NCBI GenBank assembly: GCA_001592145.1
Contig: BCWJ01000026.1
Location: 1 to 34,950 of the forward strand
Origin: Xylanimicrobium pachnodae JCM 13526 = NBRC 107786
Lineage (GTDB): Bacteria > Actinomycetota > Actinomycetes > Actinomycetales > Cellulomonadaceae
Reading direction: 5' to 3'
Length of the DNA: 34,950 nt
A program made the translations under genes and the position numbers. The notes under the pieces were generated by a model, which was given only the letters and a program-made list of their open reading frames with translations, ran no database searches and had not been told where the DNA came from. This document shows, piece after piece, positions 1-8,087 of the stretch (positions are counted from its first letter, which is position 1; each line of letters opens with the position of its first letter).

Positions 1-2
1 AG

Positions 3-290
3 ACAGGCGCCGACCCCGGACCACCACCCGGGCCAGACCTGCTCGCCGCCGCCCGCGACGGCCATACCGACCCCAACGACGTACTCGGTGACCCCGGTGA
101 TCTCGACGACCCCATCAACCCCAGCGACCCCCCGCTCACCAACCCCGGCGACCTTGGTGAGCCCAGCGGCCCCACCGACCTGGGCCAACTGGGCGACCTC
201 GGCAACCTCTGCAATCTCGCGGACCTTGGCCTCCCCGGCCACCCGGGCGCCCTCGGCGCCCGCGGTGACCTCGGTGACCCGCCGTTCTGA
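3..290 (+). CDS. C-terminal part of an unrecognised Asp/Gly/Leu-rich protein (5' end outside the window)
   Basis: The frame starting at base 3 is open from the window edge to a TGA at 288-290 and has C in most third codon positions, as real genes here do. The visible 95 residues are low complexity, with recurring GDLG, GDP and DLG steps separated by Pro and Asn. No catalytic motif, membrane segment or known domain is visible. The repetitive tail could be a surface or cell-wall-exposed extension, but that is only a guess. Another open frame over the same bases (88-369) has poorer codon bias and was left out. A GC hairpin at 418-447 follows. Confidence 0.5.
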   Translation, partial: TGADPGPPPGPDLLAAARDGHTDPNDVLGDPGDLDDPINPSDPPLTNPGDLGEPSGPTDLGQLGDLGNLCNLADLGLPGHPGALGARGDLGDPPF

Positions 291-376
291 CGCAGTGGCC
301 CACCGCCCTGACCCAGCGCGTCGATTCGCGACGGGGATCCGTCAGTCACAGTTGCCGCGCATCGGCTGATCATCGT

Positions 377-410
377 CGTTGCCCGTCGTTGCCCGTCGTT
401 GCTCATCGTG
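377..410. repeat. Short 10-bp tandem repeat
   Basis: The unit GCCCGTCGTT occurs twice in tandem (381-400), flanked by partial copies. It lies between the first gene and the MDR gene. No function can be assigned. Confidence 0.6.
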
Positions 411-417
411 TGTCGGC

Positions 418-447
418 GCCGGGCCGTCCTGCGGCGTACGGCCCGGC
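418..447 (+). terminator. GC-rich hairpin, possible terminator of the first gene
   Basis: Perfect 10-bp arms GCCGGGCCGT and ACGGCCCGGC enclose a 10-base loop. There is no T-tract, so it would be a hairpin-only terminator of the kind common in actinobacteria. The rest of 291-532 shows nothing else recognisable. Confidence 0.45.
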
Positions 448-532
448 GGGGAACCGCCGCGGAACACGAAGGTGCCGGTGCCTTCGGGGCGGGCGGTACT
501 CGCGCACCCGTTCCGCGAGACGTGGCCGCGGG

Positions 533-538
533 TAGGTT
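533..538 (+). promoter_or_regulatory. -10 box TAGGTT, leaderless start of the MDR gene
   Basis: TAGGTT lies 6 bases before the ATG at 545 and no Shine-Dalgarno sequence is present, so transcription probably starts at or next to the A of the ATG. Confidence 0.5.
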
Positions 539-544
539 GGCGGC

Positions 545-1504
545 ATGCTTGCTGCCTACGCCGCCCGCCTCTCACCCGACTCCCCCCTGGACGCGCTGGA
601 GGTGGGTGAACGCCCCGAACCGGTCGATCGGGAGAACTGGACCACGGTCGAGGTGCGGGCCGCGAGCCTCAACCACCACGACCTGTGGTCGTTGCGCGGC
701 GTCGGCCTGCGCGAGGAGCAGCTCCCCATGATCCTGGGCACCGACGCCGCCGGGGTCACTCCCGACGGCGCCGAGGTGATCGTGCACGGCGTCATCGGCG
801 CGGACGGCCACGGGGTGGGGCCGCGCGAGCGGCGCACGCTGTTGTCCGAGAAGTATCCCGGCACGCTGGCCCGTTACGTGTCCGTGCCGACGGCGAACCT
901 GCTGCCGAAGCCGCCCGAGCTGACGTTCGAGGAGGCGGCCTGCCTGGGCACGGCTTGGCTCACCGCCTACCGCATGCTCTTCACCGTGGCGGGCCTGACG
1001 CCGGGGCAGTCGGTGCTCGTCCAGGGTGCCGGCGGCGGGGTGGCCTCCGCCGCGATCAGGCTCGGCGCTGCCGCTGGGCTGGACGTCACCGCCACCTCCC
1101 GGTCGGGCGTCAAGCGGGAGCGTGCGCTCGCCCTGGGCGCCCACCACGCGATCGAGCCCGGCGCACGCATCCACGCCCGGGTGGACGCCGTGATCGAGTC
1201 GGTGGGCCAGGCCACCTGGGCACACTCGGTGCGCTCGCTCAAGCCGGGCGGGATCATCGCGGTGTGCGGCGCCACGTCGGGCGACGCGCCGCCGGCGGAG
1301 CTTACCCGGGTGTTCTTCCAGGAGCTCACGGTGCGCGGCGTGACCATGGGCACCCGTGACGAGCTCGCGGCGCTGGCCGCGTTCTGCGCCCACACGGACG
1401 TACGGCCCGTCATCGACACGACCTTCCCGCTCACCGACGCCGCCACGGGTCTGGCCCGGATGGCCGCCGGGGAACAGGTGGGCAAGATCGTCATCCGGCC
1501 CTGA
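545..1504 (+). CDS. Zinc-independent MDR alcohol dehydrogenase / quinone oxidoreductase family protein
   Basis: This 319-residue protein has the medium-chain dehydrogenase layout: an N-terminal GroES-like domain containing the ASLNHHDLW segment (about 40-48), then a Rossmann domain with the NADPH-binding stretch LVQGAGGGVASAAIRLG (about 160-175). The Cys/His ligands of zinc alcohol dehydrogenases are not evident, which points to the quinone-oxidoreductase (QOR, zinc-independent) branch that reduces quinones or enones with NADPH. The product is expected in the cytoplasm. It stands alone, 121 bases ahead of the sugar transporter genes, and nothing ties it to them. The true substrate cannot be read from the sequence. 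Confidence 0.85.
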   Translation: MLAAYAARLSPDSPLDALEVGERPEPVDRENWTTVEVRAASLNHHDLWSLRGVGLREEQLPMILGTDAAGVTPDGAEVIVHGVIGADGHGVGPRERRTLLSEKYPGTLARYVSVPTANLLPKPPELTFEEAACLGTAWLTAYRMLFTVAGLTPGQSVLVQGAGGGVASAAIRLGAAAGLDVTATSRSGVKRERALALGAHHAIEPGARIHARVDAVIESVGQATWAHSVRSLKPGGIIAVCGATSGDAPPAELTRVFFQELTVRGVTMGTRDELAALAAFCAHTDVRPVIDTTFPLTDAATGLARMAAGEQVGKIVIRP

Positions 1505-1625
1505 CCCGCTGCCCGGGTGGGCTGAAGTCCGCACTGGTTGCAAAACGGGAACGCCACCTGCCGACGTGCCGCGGCGGGTGCATCATGCCGAGAGGGGGCA
1601 CTCTTCGAAGGAACGGGGGCAGACC

Positions 1626-2840
1626 ATGTATTCGAAGAAGCTGCTCCAGGCGGCGGCCGTCACGGCCGCGCTGGGGCTCACGGTCGCTGGGTGTGCGTCC
1701 AGCGGCAAGGCGAGCTCTCCGTCGTCGGCGTCCGGTGGGACGGCGGTGACCGTGCCACAGATCGACGCGGCCAAGTTCACGGCGGACTTCTCGCTCATGA
1801 AGCAGCTCACCGACCTTGCCTCGCAGGGCAAGGGCATGATCGGCGTGCTGCTGCCCGACACCACGACCTCGACCCGGTACGTGCAGTACGACGCGCCGTA
1901 CCTCAAGAAGGCGTTCGAGGCCGCGGGACTCTCAGCCGACCAGTTCAAGGTCGACAATGCCGGCGGTAGCGCCGCGACCATGCAGACGCAGGCCGACGCC
2001 GACATCAACGCGGGGGCGTCCGTGCTGCTGGTCGACCCGCTCGACGCGGGCAGCGGCGCGGCGATCGAGGCCAAGGCGAAGGCCGCGGGCGTCGCCACGA
2101 TCGACTACGACCGCCTCGTCACGGGTGGCCCGGCCGACCGCTACTACGTCAGCTTCGACAACGTCGAGGTGGGCAAGATGATCGGCGACGGGTTCGTCCA
2201 GTGCGTCACCGACTGGAAGGTCGACAAGCCGAACGTGCTGGTCATGGACGGCGACCCGACCGACAACAACGCCACCCTGTTCGCGCAGGGGTACAACGGC
2301 GTGCTGAAGCCGAAGTTCGACGACGGCACCTACGTCAAGGCCGGCGAGCCCGCCGGGACATGGGACCCGCAGAAGGCGGCCACCACGTTCCAGCAGCAGC
2401 TCACCGCCCACCCGGACATCAACGCCGCGATCACCCCGAACGACGACAACGCCAACGCCGTGATCGCCATCCTCAAGGGCCAGGGCGTCCAGCCGAAGAC
2501 GTTCCCGACCACGGGCCAGGACGCGTCGCTGCCCGGCCTGCAGAACATCCTCACGGGTTACCAGTGCGGCACGGTCTACAAGCCGATCTACCTGGAGGCC
2601 CAGGCGGCGGCCGCACTGGCGATCATGCTGCGCGCCGGCGTCACCCCGCCGTCGTCCCTGGTGAACGCGACCACCAAGGACACGCAGATCAACGCGGACA
2701 TCAAGTCCGTGTACACCACCCCGATCTGGGTGACCGCGAAGAACATGAAGTCGACGGTCGTGGCCGACAAGGCCGTGACCACGGACAAGCTGTGCGCGGG
2801 TGACGTCGCGAGCGCCTGCACCGCCGCCGGGATCGGCTGA
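1626..2840 (+). CDS. Sugar ABC transporter substrate-binding lipoprotein (XylF-like)
   Basis: This 404-residue protein starts with a lipoprotein signal peptide ending in the lipobox LTVAGC (about 17-22), followed by a Ser/Gly-rich linker. It should be anchored to the outer face of the membrane and bind sugar. The type I periplasmic-binding fold is clear. The C-terminal half carries the TTGQDA...GLQNILTGYQ...TVYKP...EA pattern typical of D-xylose-binding XylF proteins. The chosen ATG has a GGGGG stretch 6 bases upstream. The upstream gap holds TTGCAAAACG (1538-1547), which resembles half of a LacI-type operator; this is weak. Its ATPase and permease follow directly. Xylose or a similar pentose is likely, but other sugars are possible. 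Confidence 0.88.
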   Translation: MYSKKLLQAAAVTAALGLTVAGCASSGKASSPSSASGGTAVTVPQIDAAKFTADFSLMKQLTDLASQGKGMIGVLLPDTTTSTRYVQYDAPYLKKAFEAAGLSADQFKVDNAGGSAATMQTQADADINAGASVLLVDPLDAGSGAAIEAKAKAAGVATIDYDRLVTGGPADRYYVSFDNVEVGKMIGDGFVQCVTDWKVDKPNVLVMDGDPTDNNATLFAQGYNGVLKPKFDDGTYVKAGEPAGTWDPQKAATTFQQQLTAHPDINAAITPNDDNANAVIAILKGQGVQPKTFPTTGQDASLPGLQNILTGYQCGTVYKPIYLEAQAAAALAIMLRAGVTPPSSLVNATTKDTQINADIKSVYTTPIWVTAKNMKSTVVADKAVTTDKLCAGDVASACTAAGIG

Positions 2841-2847
2841 CCCGCCG

Positions 2848-3612
2848 ATGACCGCCACGCTCGAGGACCCCCCGCTGCTGCGGCTGCGGGGGGTCTCGAA
2901 GTCCTTCGGTCCCGTGCGCGCCCTCGCGGACGTCGACCTCGACGTCCCCGCCGCCGCGGTCACGGCGCTGGCGGGCGACAACGGCGCCGGCAAGTCCACG
3001 CTCATCAAGTGCATCGCCGGCATCCACCCGCCCGACGACGGGGAGATCCTCTGGGAGGGCCGGCCCGTCCAGCTCCGGGGTCCGGCCGACGCCGCGGCGC
3101 TGGGAATCCAGACCGTCTACCAGGACCTGGCGTTGTGCGACAACCTGGACATCGTCCAGAACATGTTCCTGGGCCGCGAACGCCTGCGCCGCGGACAGCT
3201 CGACGACGTCTCGATGGAGCAGGCGGCCGCCCGCACCCTGAGCGACCTGGCCGTCACGACGGTGGGTTCGGTACGCCAGACCGTCGCCTCCCTGTCGGGC
3301 GGCCAGCGGCAGTCGGTCGCCATCGCGAAGGCGGTGCTGTGGGAGTCGCGGCTCGTCGTCATGGACGAGCCGACGGCGGCGCTCGGCGTCGCGCAGACGA
3401 CCATGGTGCTCGACCTGGTGCGCACCCTGGCGCGGCGCGGGCACGGCGTGCTGCTCATCACCCACAACATGCTCAACCTGCTCGAGGTGGCCGACCGCGT
3501 CGCGGTGATGCGGCAGGGCCGCGTCGTCGACGTGCGCGACCGGTCCGACGCCGACGAGCGCATCCTCGTGGACCTCATGACCACGGGCCGCACCGACCGG
3601 GAGGTGGCCTGA
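2848..3612 (+). CDS. Sugar ABC transporter ATP-binding protein, single-domain
   Basis: This 254-residue ATPase energises the importer. Visible motifs are Walker A GDNGAGKST (43-51), signature LSGGQRQ, Walker B LVVMDEPTAAL and the switch histidine in LLITHN. XylG, RbsA and MglA carry two such domains in about 500 residues; this protein has one, like FrcA-type carriers, so it presumably works as a homodimer. It starts 7 bases after the stop of the binding-protein gene, and the permease starts 1 base after its own stop, so the three form one operon. Confidence 0.9.
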   Translation: MTATLEDPPLLRLRGVSKSFGPVRALADVDLDVPAAAVTALAGDNGAGKSTLIKCIAGIHPPDDGEILWEGRPVQLRGPADAAALGIQTVYQDLALCDNLDIVQNMFLGRERLRRGQLDDVSMEQAAARTLSDLAVTTVGSVRQTVASLSGGQRQSVAIAKAVLWESRLVVMDEPTAALGVAQTTMVLDLVRTLARRGHGVLLITHNMLNLLEVADRVAVMRQGRVVDVRDRSDADERILVDLMTTGRTDREVA

Positions 3613-3613
3613 G

Positions 3614-4852
3614 ATGGCGGTGCGCACGGACCCGCAGACGGGTCAAGCGGTCACGACCCCGGGCGCGGGCGCCTACCTGAGCCTGATGTGGAAGCGGGTG
3701 CGCGGAGGCGAGACCGGCGTGCTGCCCGTCGTGGGCGGCCTGGTGCTGGTCTCCGTCATCTTCCAGAGCCTCAACGGCAACTTCCTCACGGCCGGCAACC
3801 TGGTCAACCTGCTCGTCCAAGCGGCCGTGTTCGCGCTGCTCGGCATGGCCGAGGTGTTCGTGCTGCTCCTCGGGGAGATCGACCTGTCGGTGGGGTACGT
3901 GGCCGGGATCTCCGCCGTCGTCATGGCGTGGCTCGCGCAGCCGCAGATCGGCTGGCCGTGGTGGGCCGTGATCGTGACGGCGCTCGTCGCGGCGGCGCTC
4001 ATCGGGCTGCTGCACGGCACCCTGATCACGCGCATCGGGCTGCCGTCGTTCGTGGTCACGCTGGCCGGGCTGCTGTTCTGGGAGGGTGTGATGCTCTTCG
4101 TGCTCGGCAACGGCGGCGCCATCCTGGTGAGCGACCCGGTGCTGGTCGCGATCTCGTCGGGGAACCTTCCCCGCCTGGCCGGATGGGTGGTCGCGGCCGT
4201 GGTCGTCGCGGTGTTCGGCGTCGTCGCGTGGCGGCGGGACGCCCGACGTCGCGGCGTCGGGCTGACCGCCCCGCCGGTCTCCCTGACGGCCGCGAAGATC
4301 GTCGTCGGGGCGCTCGGCGCTGCAGCGCTGGTCGTGCTGGCGAACGCCGACCGGGGGCGGCTCGCGCCCGTCTACGGCCTGCCGTGGGTGGTGCTCCTCG
4401 TGGCGGCGGTGCTGGTGGTGTGGGCGTACCTGCTGGGGCGGCGACGGTTCGGGCTGTACCTCTACGCGGTGGGCGGCAACGCCGAGGCGGCCCGCCGCGC
4501 GGGCATCCCCCTGGCCCGCATCCGCACCCACGCGTTCGTGCTGTGCTCGCTGACGGCCGGGATCGCCGGCATCGTCTACGCGTCCCGGCTGCGGTCCATC
4601 TCGACGTCGCTCGACGGCGGCACCCTGGTGCTGTACGCCGTCGCGGGCGCCGTGATCGGCGGCACCAGCCTGTTCGGCGGGCGCGGCAAGATGCTGCACG
4701 GCGTGCTCGGCGGCCTGGTCATCGCGGCCATCGACAACGGCATGGGGCTGCTCGGCTTCAGCGCGGCGGCCAAGTACATGGTGACGGCGCTGGTGCTGGT
4801 GGTCGCCGTGACGATCGACGCGGTGGCGCGGCGACGGCGCCCGGCGGCCTGA
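3614..4852 (+). CDS. Sugar ABC transporter permease (XylH-like)
   Basis: This 412-residue, strongly hydrophobic protein has about ten predicted membrane spans. It carries the features of the XylH/RbsC permease family: GEIDLSVGYVAG in an early span and the cytoplasmic loop VGGNAEAARRAGI (about 285-297), which contacts the ATPase. At 412 residues it matches XylH rather than the shorter RbsC. The region about 185-260 is a long insert with extra spans, also XylH-like. The gene ends 4 bases from the convergent AhpD-like gene, with no room for a terminator between them. Confidence 0.9.
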   Translation: MAVRTDPQTGQAVTTPGAGAYLSLMWKRVRGGETGVLPVVGGLVLVSVIFQSLNGNFLTAGNLVNLLVQAAVFALLGMAEVFVLLLGEIDLSVGYVAGISAVVMAWLAQPQIGWPWWAVIVTALVAAALIGLLHGTLITRIGLPSFVVTLAGLLFWEGVMLFVLGNGGAILVSDPVLVAISSGNLPRLAGWVVAAVVVAVFGVVAWRRDARRRGVGLTAPPVSLTAAKIVVGALGAAALVVLANADRGRLAPVYGLPWVVLLVAAVLVVWAYLLGRRRFGLYLYAVGGNAEAARRAGIPLARIRTHAFVLCSLTAGIAGIVYASRLRSISTSLDGGTLVLYAVAGAVIGGTSLFGGRGKMLHGVLGGLVIAAIDNGMGLLGFSAAAKYMVTALVLVVAVTIDAVARRRRPAA

Positions 4853-4856
4853 GCGG

Positions 4857-5324
4857 TCAGGCGGTCGCCGGGTCGCCCGCGGGCAGCGCGGTCCGCGCGG
4901 TCACGTTCATCCGGTTCCACACGTTGATGACGGCGGTCGCCATGAGGAGCTGGACCACCTCCTGCGGCGTGAAGTGCTCGTTGACCGCGTCCCACACCTC
5001 GTCGGACACCCCGTCGTGGATGAGCGTGACCTGCTCGGCGAACTCGAGCACGGCCCGCTCCTTCCCGCTGAACAGGTCCCCCGCCTCACGCCATGCGGCG
5101 ACCAGGTCGAGCTGGCGCTGCGGCATCCCCGCTCGCCGCGCCTCCTCCACGTGCATGTCCAGGCACCATGCGCAGTGGTTGAGCTGCGACGCGCGGATCT
5201 GGATCAGCAGCACCAGCGTCGGGTCGACGGTGCCGGTGCCCGCGAACTTCTGCAGCGGCATCACCGCCCGGTAGGCGTCGGGTGCGATCTCCCGGATGGA
5301 CATCCGCTGCGTGGTCGCCGTCAT
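4857..5324 (-). CDS. Carboxymuconolactone decarboxylase / AhpD-like protein
   Basis: This protein of about 155 residues has the AhpD-like fold with the redox motif HCAWCLDMH (CxxC plus His), the signature of alkylhydroperoxidase AhpD-type proteins. The tail WNRMNVTAR is also typical of the CMD family. It probably handles peroxides or serves as a thiol-dependent reductase in the cytoplasm. I chose the ATG at 5324 because a GGAG lies 5 bases upstream. The GTG at 5330 in the same frame is too close to that site. It is a single gene converging on the sugar permease. A role in sugar uptake is not indicated. Confidence 0.85.
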   Translation of the reverse strand: MTATTQRMSIREIAPDAYRAVMPLQKFAGTGTVDPTLVLLIQIRASQLNHCAWCLDMHVEEARRAGMPQRQLDLVAAWREAGDLFSGKERAVLEFAEQVTLIHDGVSDEVWDAVNEHFTPQEVVQLLMATAVINVWNRMNVTARTALPAGDPATA

Positions 5325-5462
5325 CGTCACTCCGCTTCCCTTCGAGCTGCTTGGCCACTCGAGCCGCTGGGCCGCCCGAGCTGTTCGACGGTCCGGGCTC
5401 CTCGCACCGGACAGTCACCGTGCTACGCCCGCGCCACGGCTGGCGTCAAGGGCCGACCCGGG

Positions 5463-6872
5463 TCACGTGAAGTGGCGGCGGAACGCCTCCGCCAGCGACT
5501 CCCCCGTGGAGACCAGGCGCCACACCGTCCAGCCGTCCGACGAGTAGGAGCCCGACGCGGCAGCGGCCGCGACGTCCGGGTGGAAGTAGCGTCCGTGGTC
5601 CGGCAGCTCGATGGTGCCGTCCGGGTGCAGGACTGCGTCGAACCGCTGGCCGCGCCTGCGGCGTTCCCACACGAGCGCGGTGGTGGCGCCGATGCGCCGT
5701 GCCAGCCGCTCCAGGTCGCTGTCGGCGGTCTCGTCGAGCACGATCGGCGTGGGCGACGGCTGCCGTTCCGGTGCTGGTTCCACCTCACCACGGCTCGAGG
5801 GCGCCGCATCCCAGTCGAGGGGCGCGGGCCGCCACGCGAGCACGTCGTCGGCGCGCAGGGCCGGTTCCAGGGTGAGGTCGTGCGGCAGGCGCGAGGGTTC
5901 CTGCCCCGCCGGCGGCAGGTAGCCGGTGGTGGTGACGTCGGCCGGGCCGCTCCACGGTTCGGCCGGCGCGGGCGGCGTCGGCGCGGGCGGAGTCGGCACG
6001 GGCGGGGTCGGCGCGGGCGGCGTCGGCACGGGCGGGGTCGGCGCGGGATCGGCGGCGGCCACAGGGCTGGTGAACCGGTCGGTGCGTGACCGGCGCCGGA
6101 CGGGCGGGCTGTCCGGGGGCGTCGGCGTCGTGTCCGGGGGCGTCGGCGTCACGGCGCCGTCCGGTTCGGCAGGCGCCGTGGGCACCGACACCGTCCCCAC
6201 CACCTGCGCACCGAGCGCGGTCAGCTCCGCCACCCCGGTGGGACGTTCCACCACGGCGGGCCGGTCGGGCGCGGAGGCAGGACTGATCACCAGGGGCGAG
6301 ACGTCGATGAACCGGCGCCCGTCGCTGCCGTTGACGACGCCGAGCCGGAGCACCTCGACGGGCATGGCGGGTTGGCGCAGGAAGTCGACGGCGTTGAGCA
6401 CCTCGTCGTCCGCGTCCTGGCAGATGACGATGAGGCGCACCCCGGCACGGCCCGTCTGGGTCCGGGTGACGGGCACGGAGTCGAAGAACTGCGCGACGTC
6501 GCGCTGGAACGCGGCCGGGCCGCCACCGTAGAGCTCACCGAACTGGGTGCGGCTCATCCGACCTGCGGCTCCGCCGTGGTTCAGGGCGCGGGACAGGGCG
6601 TCGTCGTCGAGCCGGGAGACCAGCTCGACCACGACCGGGGCGCCGGACGCGTCGAGCGCGATGAGGTGCGGTTCGTCGGGGCCGGTGCCGGACGCCACCG
6701 GGAACACCTGCTCGCCGAGCAGCGCGTCGATGTGGGACTCGACGACGCGGTGTGCGGTCGTCGCGACCGACGATCTGCGCGACGGGACGATCTGGGGACG
6801 ATCACCCTCGACCTCGAAGAGTGGCAAGGGCAGCTCACCTCCGTGGGCAGGAAACCGGCGTTCGGACATCAT
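5463..6872 (-). CDS. Degenerate PD-(D/E)XK (NucS/DUF91-like) domain, Pro-rich linker and RAMA domain
   Basis: 469 residues. Residues 40-110 resemble the NucS/DUF91 nuclease core: a helix with VVESHIDALLGEQ, strand HLIALD (69-74) and strand VVVELVSR (80-87), followed by the usual helices. In active enzymes the strands read DLLALD and E-x-K; here the Asp is His69 and the Lys is Val85, so cleavage is unlikely. The middle is Pro-rich with TPPAP/TPPVP repeats. The last 70 residues fit the RAMA domain (GATTALVWERRRRGQ, then VLHPDGTIELPDHGRYFHP and the closing DGWTVWRL), a module found on restriction and methylase proteins and proposed to read modified DNA. The start is one of two adjacent ATGs (6872/6869), both with GAGG upstream. 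It is divergent from fbiA. A DNA-binding role is inferred. Confidence 0.6.
   Translation of the reverse strand: MMSERRFPAHGGELPLPLFEVEGDRPQIVPSRRSSVATTAHRVVESHIDALLGEQVFPVASGTGPDEPHLIALDASGAPVVVELVSRLDDDALSRALNHGGAAGRMSRTQFGELYGGGPAAFQRDVAQFFDSVPVTRTQTGRAGVRLIVICQDADDEVLNAVDFLRQPAMPVEVLRLGVVNGSDGRRFIDVSPLVISPASAPDRPAVVERPTGVAELTALGAQVVGTVSVPTAPAEPDGAVTPTPPDTTPTPPDSPPVRRRSRTDRFTSPVAAADPAPTPPVPTPPAPTPPVPTPPAPTPPAPAEPWSGPADVTTTGYLPPAGQEPSRLPHDLTLEPALRADDVLAWRPAPLDWDAAPSSRGEVEPAPERQPSPTPIVLDETADSDLERLARRIGATTALVWERRRRGQRFDAVLHPDGTIELPDHGRYFHPDVAAAAASGSYSSDGWTVWRLVSTGESLAEAFRRHFT
5965..6039 (-). repeat. 15-bp tandem repeat encoding a Pro-rich linker
   Basis: Five units of GGCGCGGGCGGCGTC or close variants (plus strand) lie in tandem. 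On the minus strand they encode alternating TPPAP and TPPVP. Unit length is a multiple of three, so copy changes would lengthen or shorten the linker without a frameshift. Confidence 0.85.
6111..6150 (-). repeat. 21-bp direct repeat in the same linker
   Basis: Two copies of GTCCGGGGGCGTCGGCGTC, 21 bases apart, encode the Thr/Pro segments just upstream of the Arg-rich part of the linker. Confidence 0.75.
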
Positions 6873-6900
6873 CGGCGACCTCGGCTCGGGGACCCCACCG

Positions 6901-6938
6901 CGGCACCGTGTCACGGCTCGTGTCACGGTCCGGTGCCG
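6901..6938. promoter_or_regulatory. Nested palindromes between the RAMA gene and fbiA, possible operator
   Basis: Outer 8-bp arms CGGCACCG and CGGTGCCG enclose two copies of the palindrome CCGTGTCACGG (6906-6916 exact, 6918-6928 one mismatch), 12 bp apart, about one helical turn. It sits in the 213-bp divergent region and could bind a dimeric regulator of either gene. Confidence 0.4.
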
Positions 6939-7073
6939 ACTGGTCGCACCGCCGAGTACCTTACGCGTCGCGCCTGGGCTTGCGGACCGATTGGCAACCG
7001 GGGCAACGGTCTCTGGCCGCCCCGGCCCGGTCCAGCGTCCGCCGCGGCCTGCGGGCGCGCGGCGCCGTGGACG

Positions 7074-7079
7074 TACGCT
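7074..7079 (+). promoter_or_regulatory. -10 box TACGCT, leaderless start of fbiA
   Basis: TACGCT lies 6 bases before the GTG at 7086 with no Shine-Dalgarno sequence, which favours that GTG over the later one at 7176. Confidence 0.45.
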
Positions 7080-7085
7080 CCTCGG

Positions 7086-8087
7086 GTGACGGATCCCCGC
7101 CGGCCCGGCCCGCCCCACCCTGCTCCTCGCGAGCACGTCCCGCACGCCCCCACGCCGCTCCCCGCCCGGCCGCGGGTGACGGTGCTGGCCGGCGGCGTCG
7201 GCGGGGCGCGGCTCGCCCAGGGGTTCGCCCTGGCCGGCGTGCCGCTCGACGTCGTCGTCAACGTGGGTGACGACACGGTGCTGCACGGGCTGAACATCTC
7301 CCCCGACCTCGACACGGTCATGTACACCCTGGCGGGGCTGGCGGACGAGGAGCGCGGCTGGGGGCTGCGCGGCGAGTCGTACGCGACCCTGACGCAGCTC
7401 ACCGCGCTGGGCGAGGACACGTGGTTCACGCTGGGCGACAAGGACCTGGCGACGCACGTCGCGCGCACCGCACGCCTGCGCGCGGGCGCCCCGCTGAGCG
7501 CGGTCACGGCACAGCTCGCGGCGGCCCTCGGCGTCGCCGCCCGCATCCTGCCCGTCACCGACGACCCCGTGGCCACGCTGCTCGACACGCCGTCGGGGCG
7601 GCTCGCGTTCCAGGAGTACTTCGTGCGGCGCCGGCACGCCGACGCCGTGCTCGGCCTGACGTACGACGGCATCGACGACGCCCGCCCGGCACCCGGGGTG
7701 CTCGACGCCGTGACCGGCGCCGACGTCGTGGTGGTCGCGCCGTCGAACCCGTTCCTGTCGGTGTTCCCCGTGCTCGGCGTGCCAGGCGTGCGCCGTGCCC
7801 TGGAGACGACGACGGCGCGGCGCCTCGCCGTGAGCCCGATCGTCGGCGGCCGGGCGATCAAGGGGCCGGCCGCGCAGATCCTGGAGACGCTGGGGCACGA
7901 GGTCTCCGCGCTGGGCGTCGCCCGCCTGTACGCCGGGCTCGTGGACGTCATGGTGATCGACGACGTCGACGCCGCCCTGGCGCCCGCGATCGAGGCGCTC
8001 GGGCTCGACGTCCTGGTGACGGACACCATCATGGGCGGCGCTGACGGGCGCGAACGGCTGGCCCGGGCGCTGCTGGAGAGCTCATGA
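7086..8087 (+). CDS. fbiA: 2-phospho-L-lactate transferase FbiA/CofD (coenzyme F420 biosynthesis)
   Basis: This 333-residue protein transfers the phospholactyl or phosphoenolpyruvyl group from the GDP-activated donor onto FO, making (dehydro-)F420-0. The CofD fold is recognisable from the nucleotide-binding start VTVLAGGVGGARLAQG, NVGDDTVLHGLNISPDLDTVMYTL, and the late APSNPFLSVFPVLGVPG and SPIVGGRAIKGPAA. The first 30 residues are a Pro-rich leader unusual for CofD. If it is not translated, the start is the GTG at 7176. The TACGCT box before 7086 supports the longer form. It overlaps fbiD by ATGA. The gamma-glutamyl ligase gene (cofE/fbiB) and the FO synthase gene are not in this window. Confidence 0.92.
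   Translation: MTDPRRPGPPHPAPREHVPHAPTPLPARPRVTVLAGGVGGARLAQGFALAGVPLDVVVNVGDDTVLHGLNISPDLDTVMYTLAGLADEERGWGLRGESYATLTQLTALGEDTWFTLGDKDLATHVARTARLRAGAPLSAVTAQLAAALGVAARILPVTDDPVATLLDTPSGRLAFQEYFVRRRHADAVLGLTYDGIDDARPAPGVLDAVTGADVVVVAPSNPFLSVFPVLGVPGVRRALETTTARRLAVSPIVGGRAIKGPAAQILETLGHEVSALGVARLYAGLVDVMVIDDVDAALAPAIEALGLDVLVTDTIMGGADGRERLARALLESS

Noticed and set aside
88-369. Thr/Pro/Ser-rich reading frame at the window start
   Set aside because: Its third positions vary freely, whereas the frame at 3-290 has the expected C-rich third positions.
3614-4852. Assigning xylose as the proven substrate of the ABC importer
   Set aside because: No xylose isomerase, xylulokinase or regulator gene is nearby. 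The family resemblance alone does not settle the sugar.
5926-6531. Gly/Val-repeat protein on the plus strand
   Set aside because: It is the reverse reading of the Pro-rich repeats. The minus-strand frame has recognisable domains on both sides and better codon bias.
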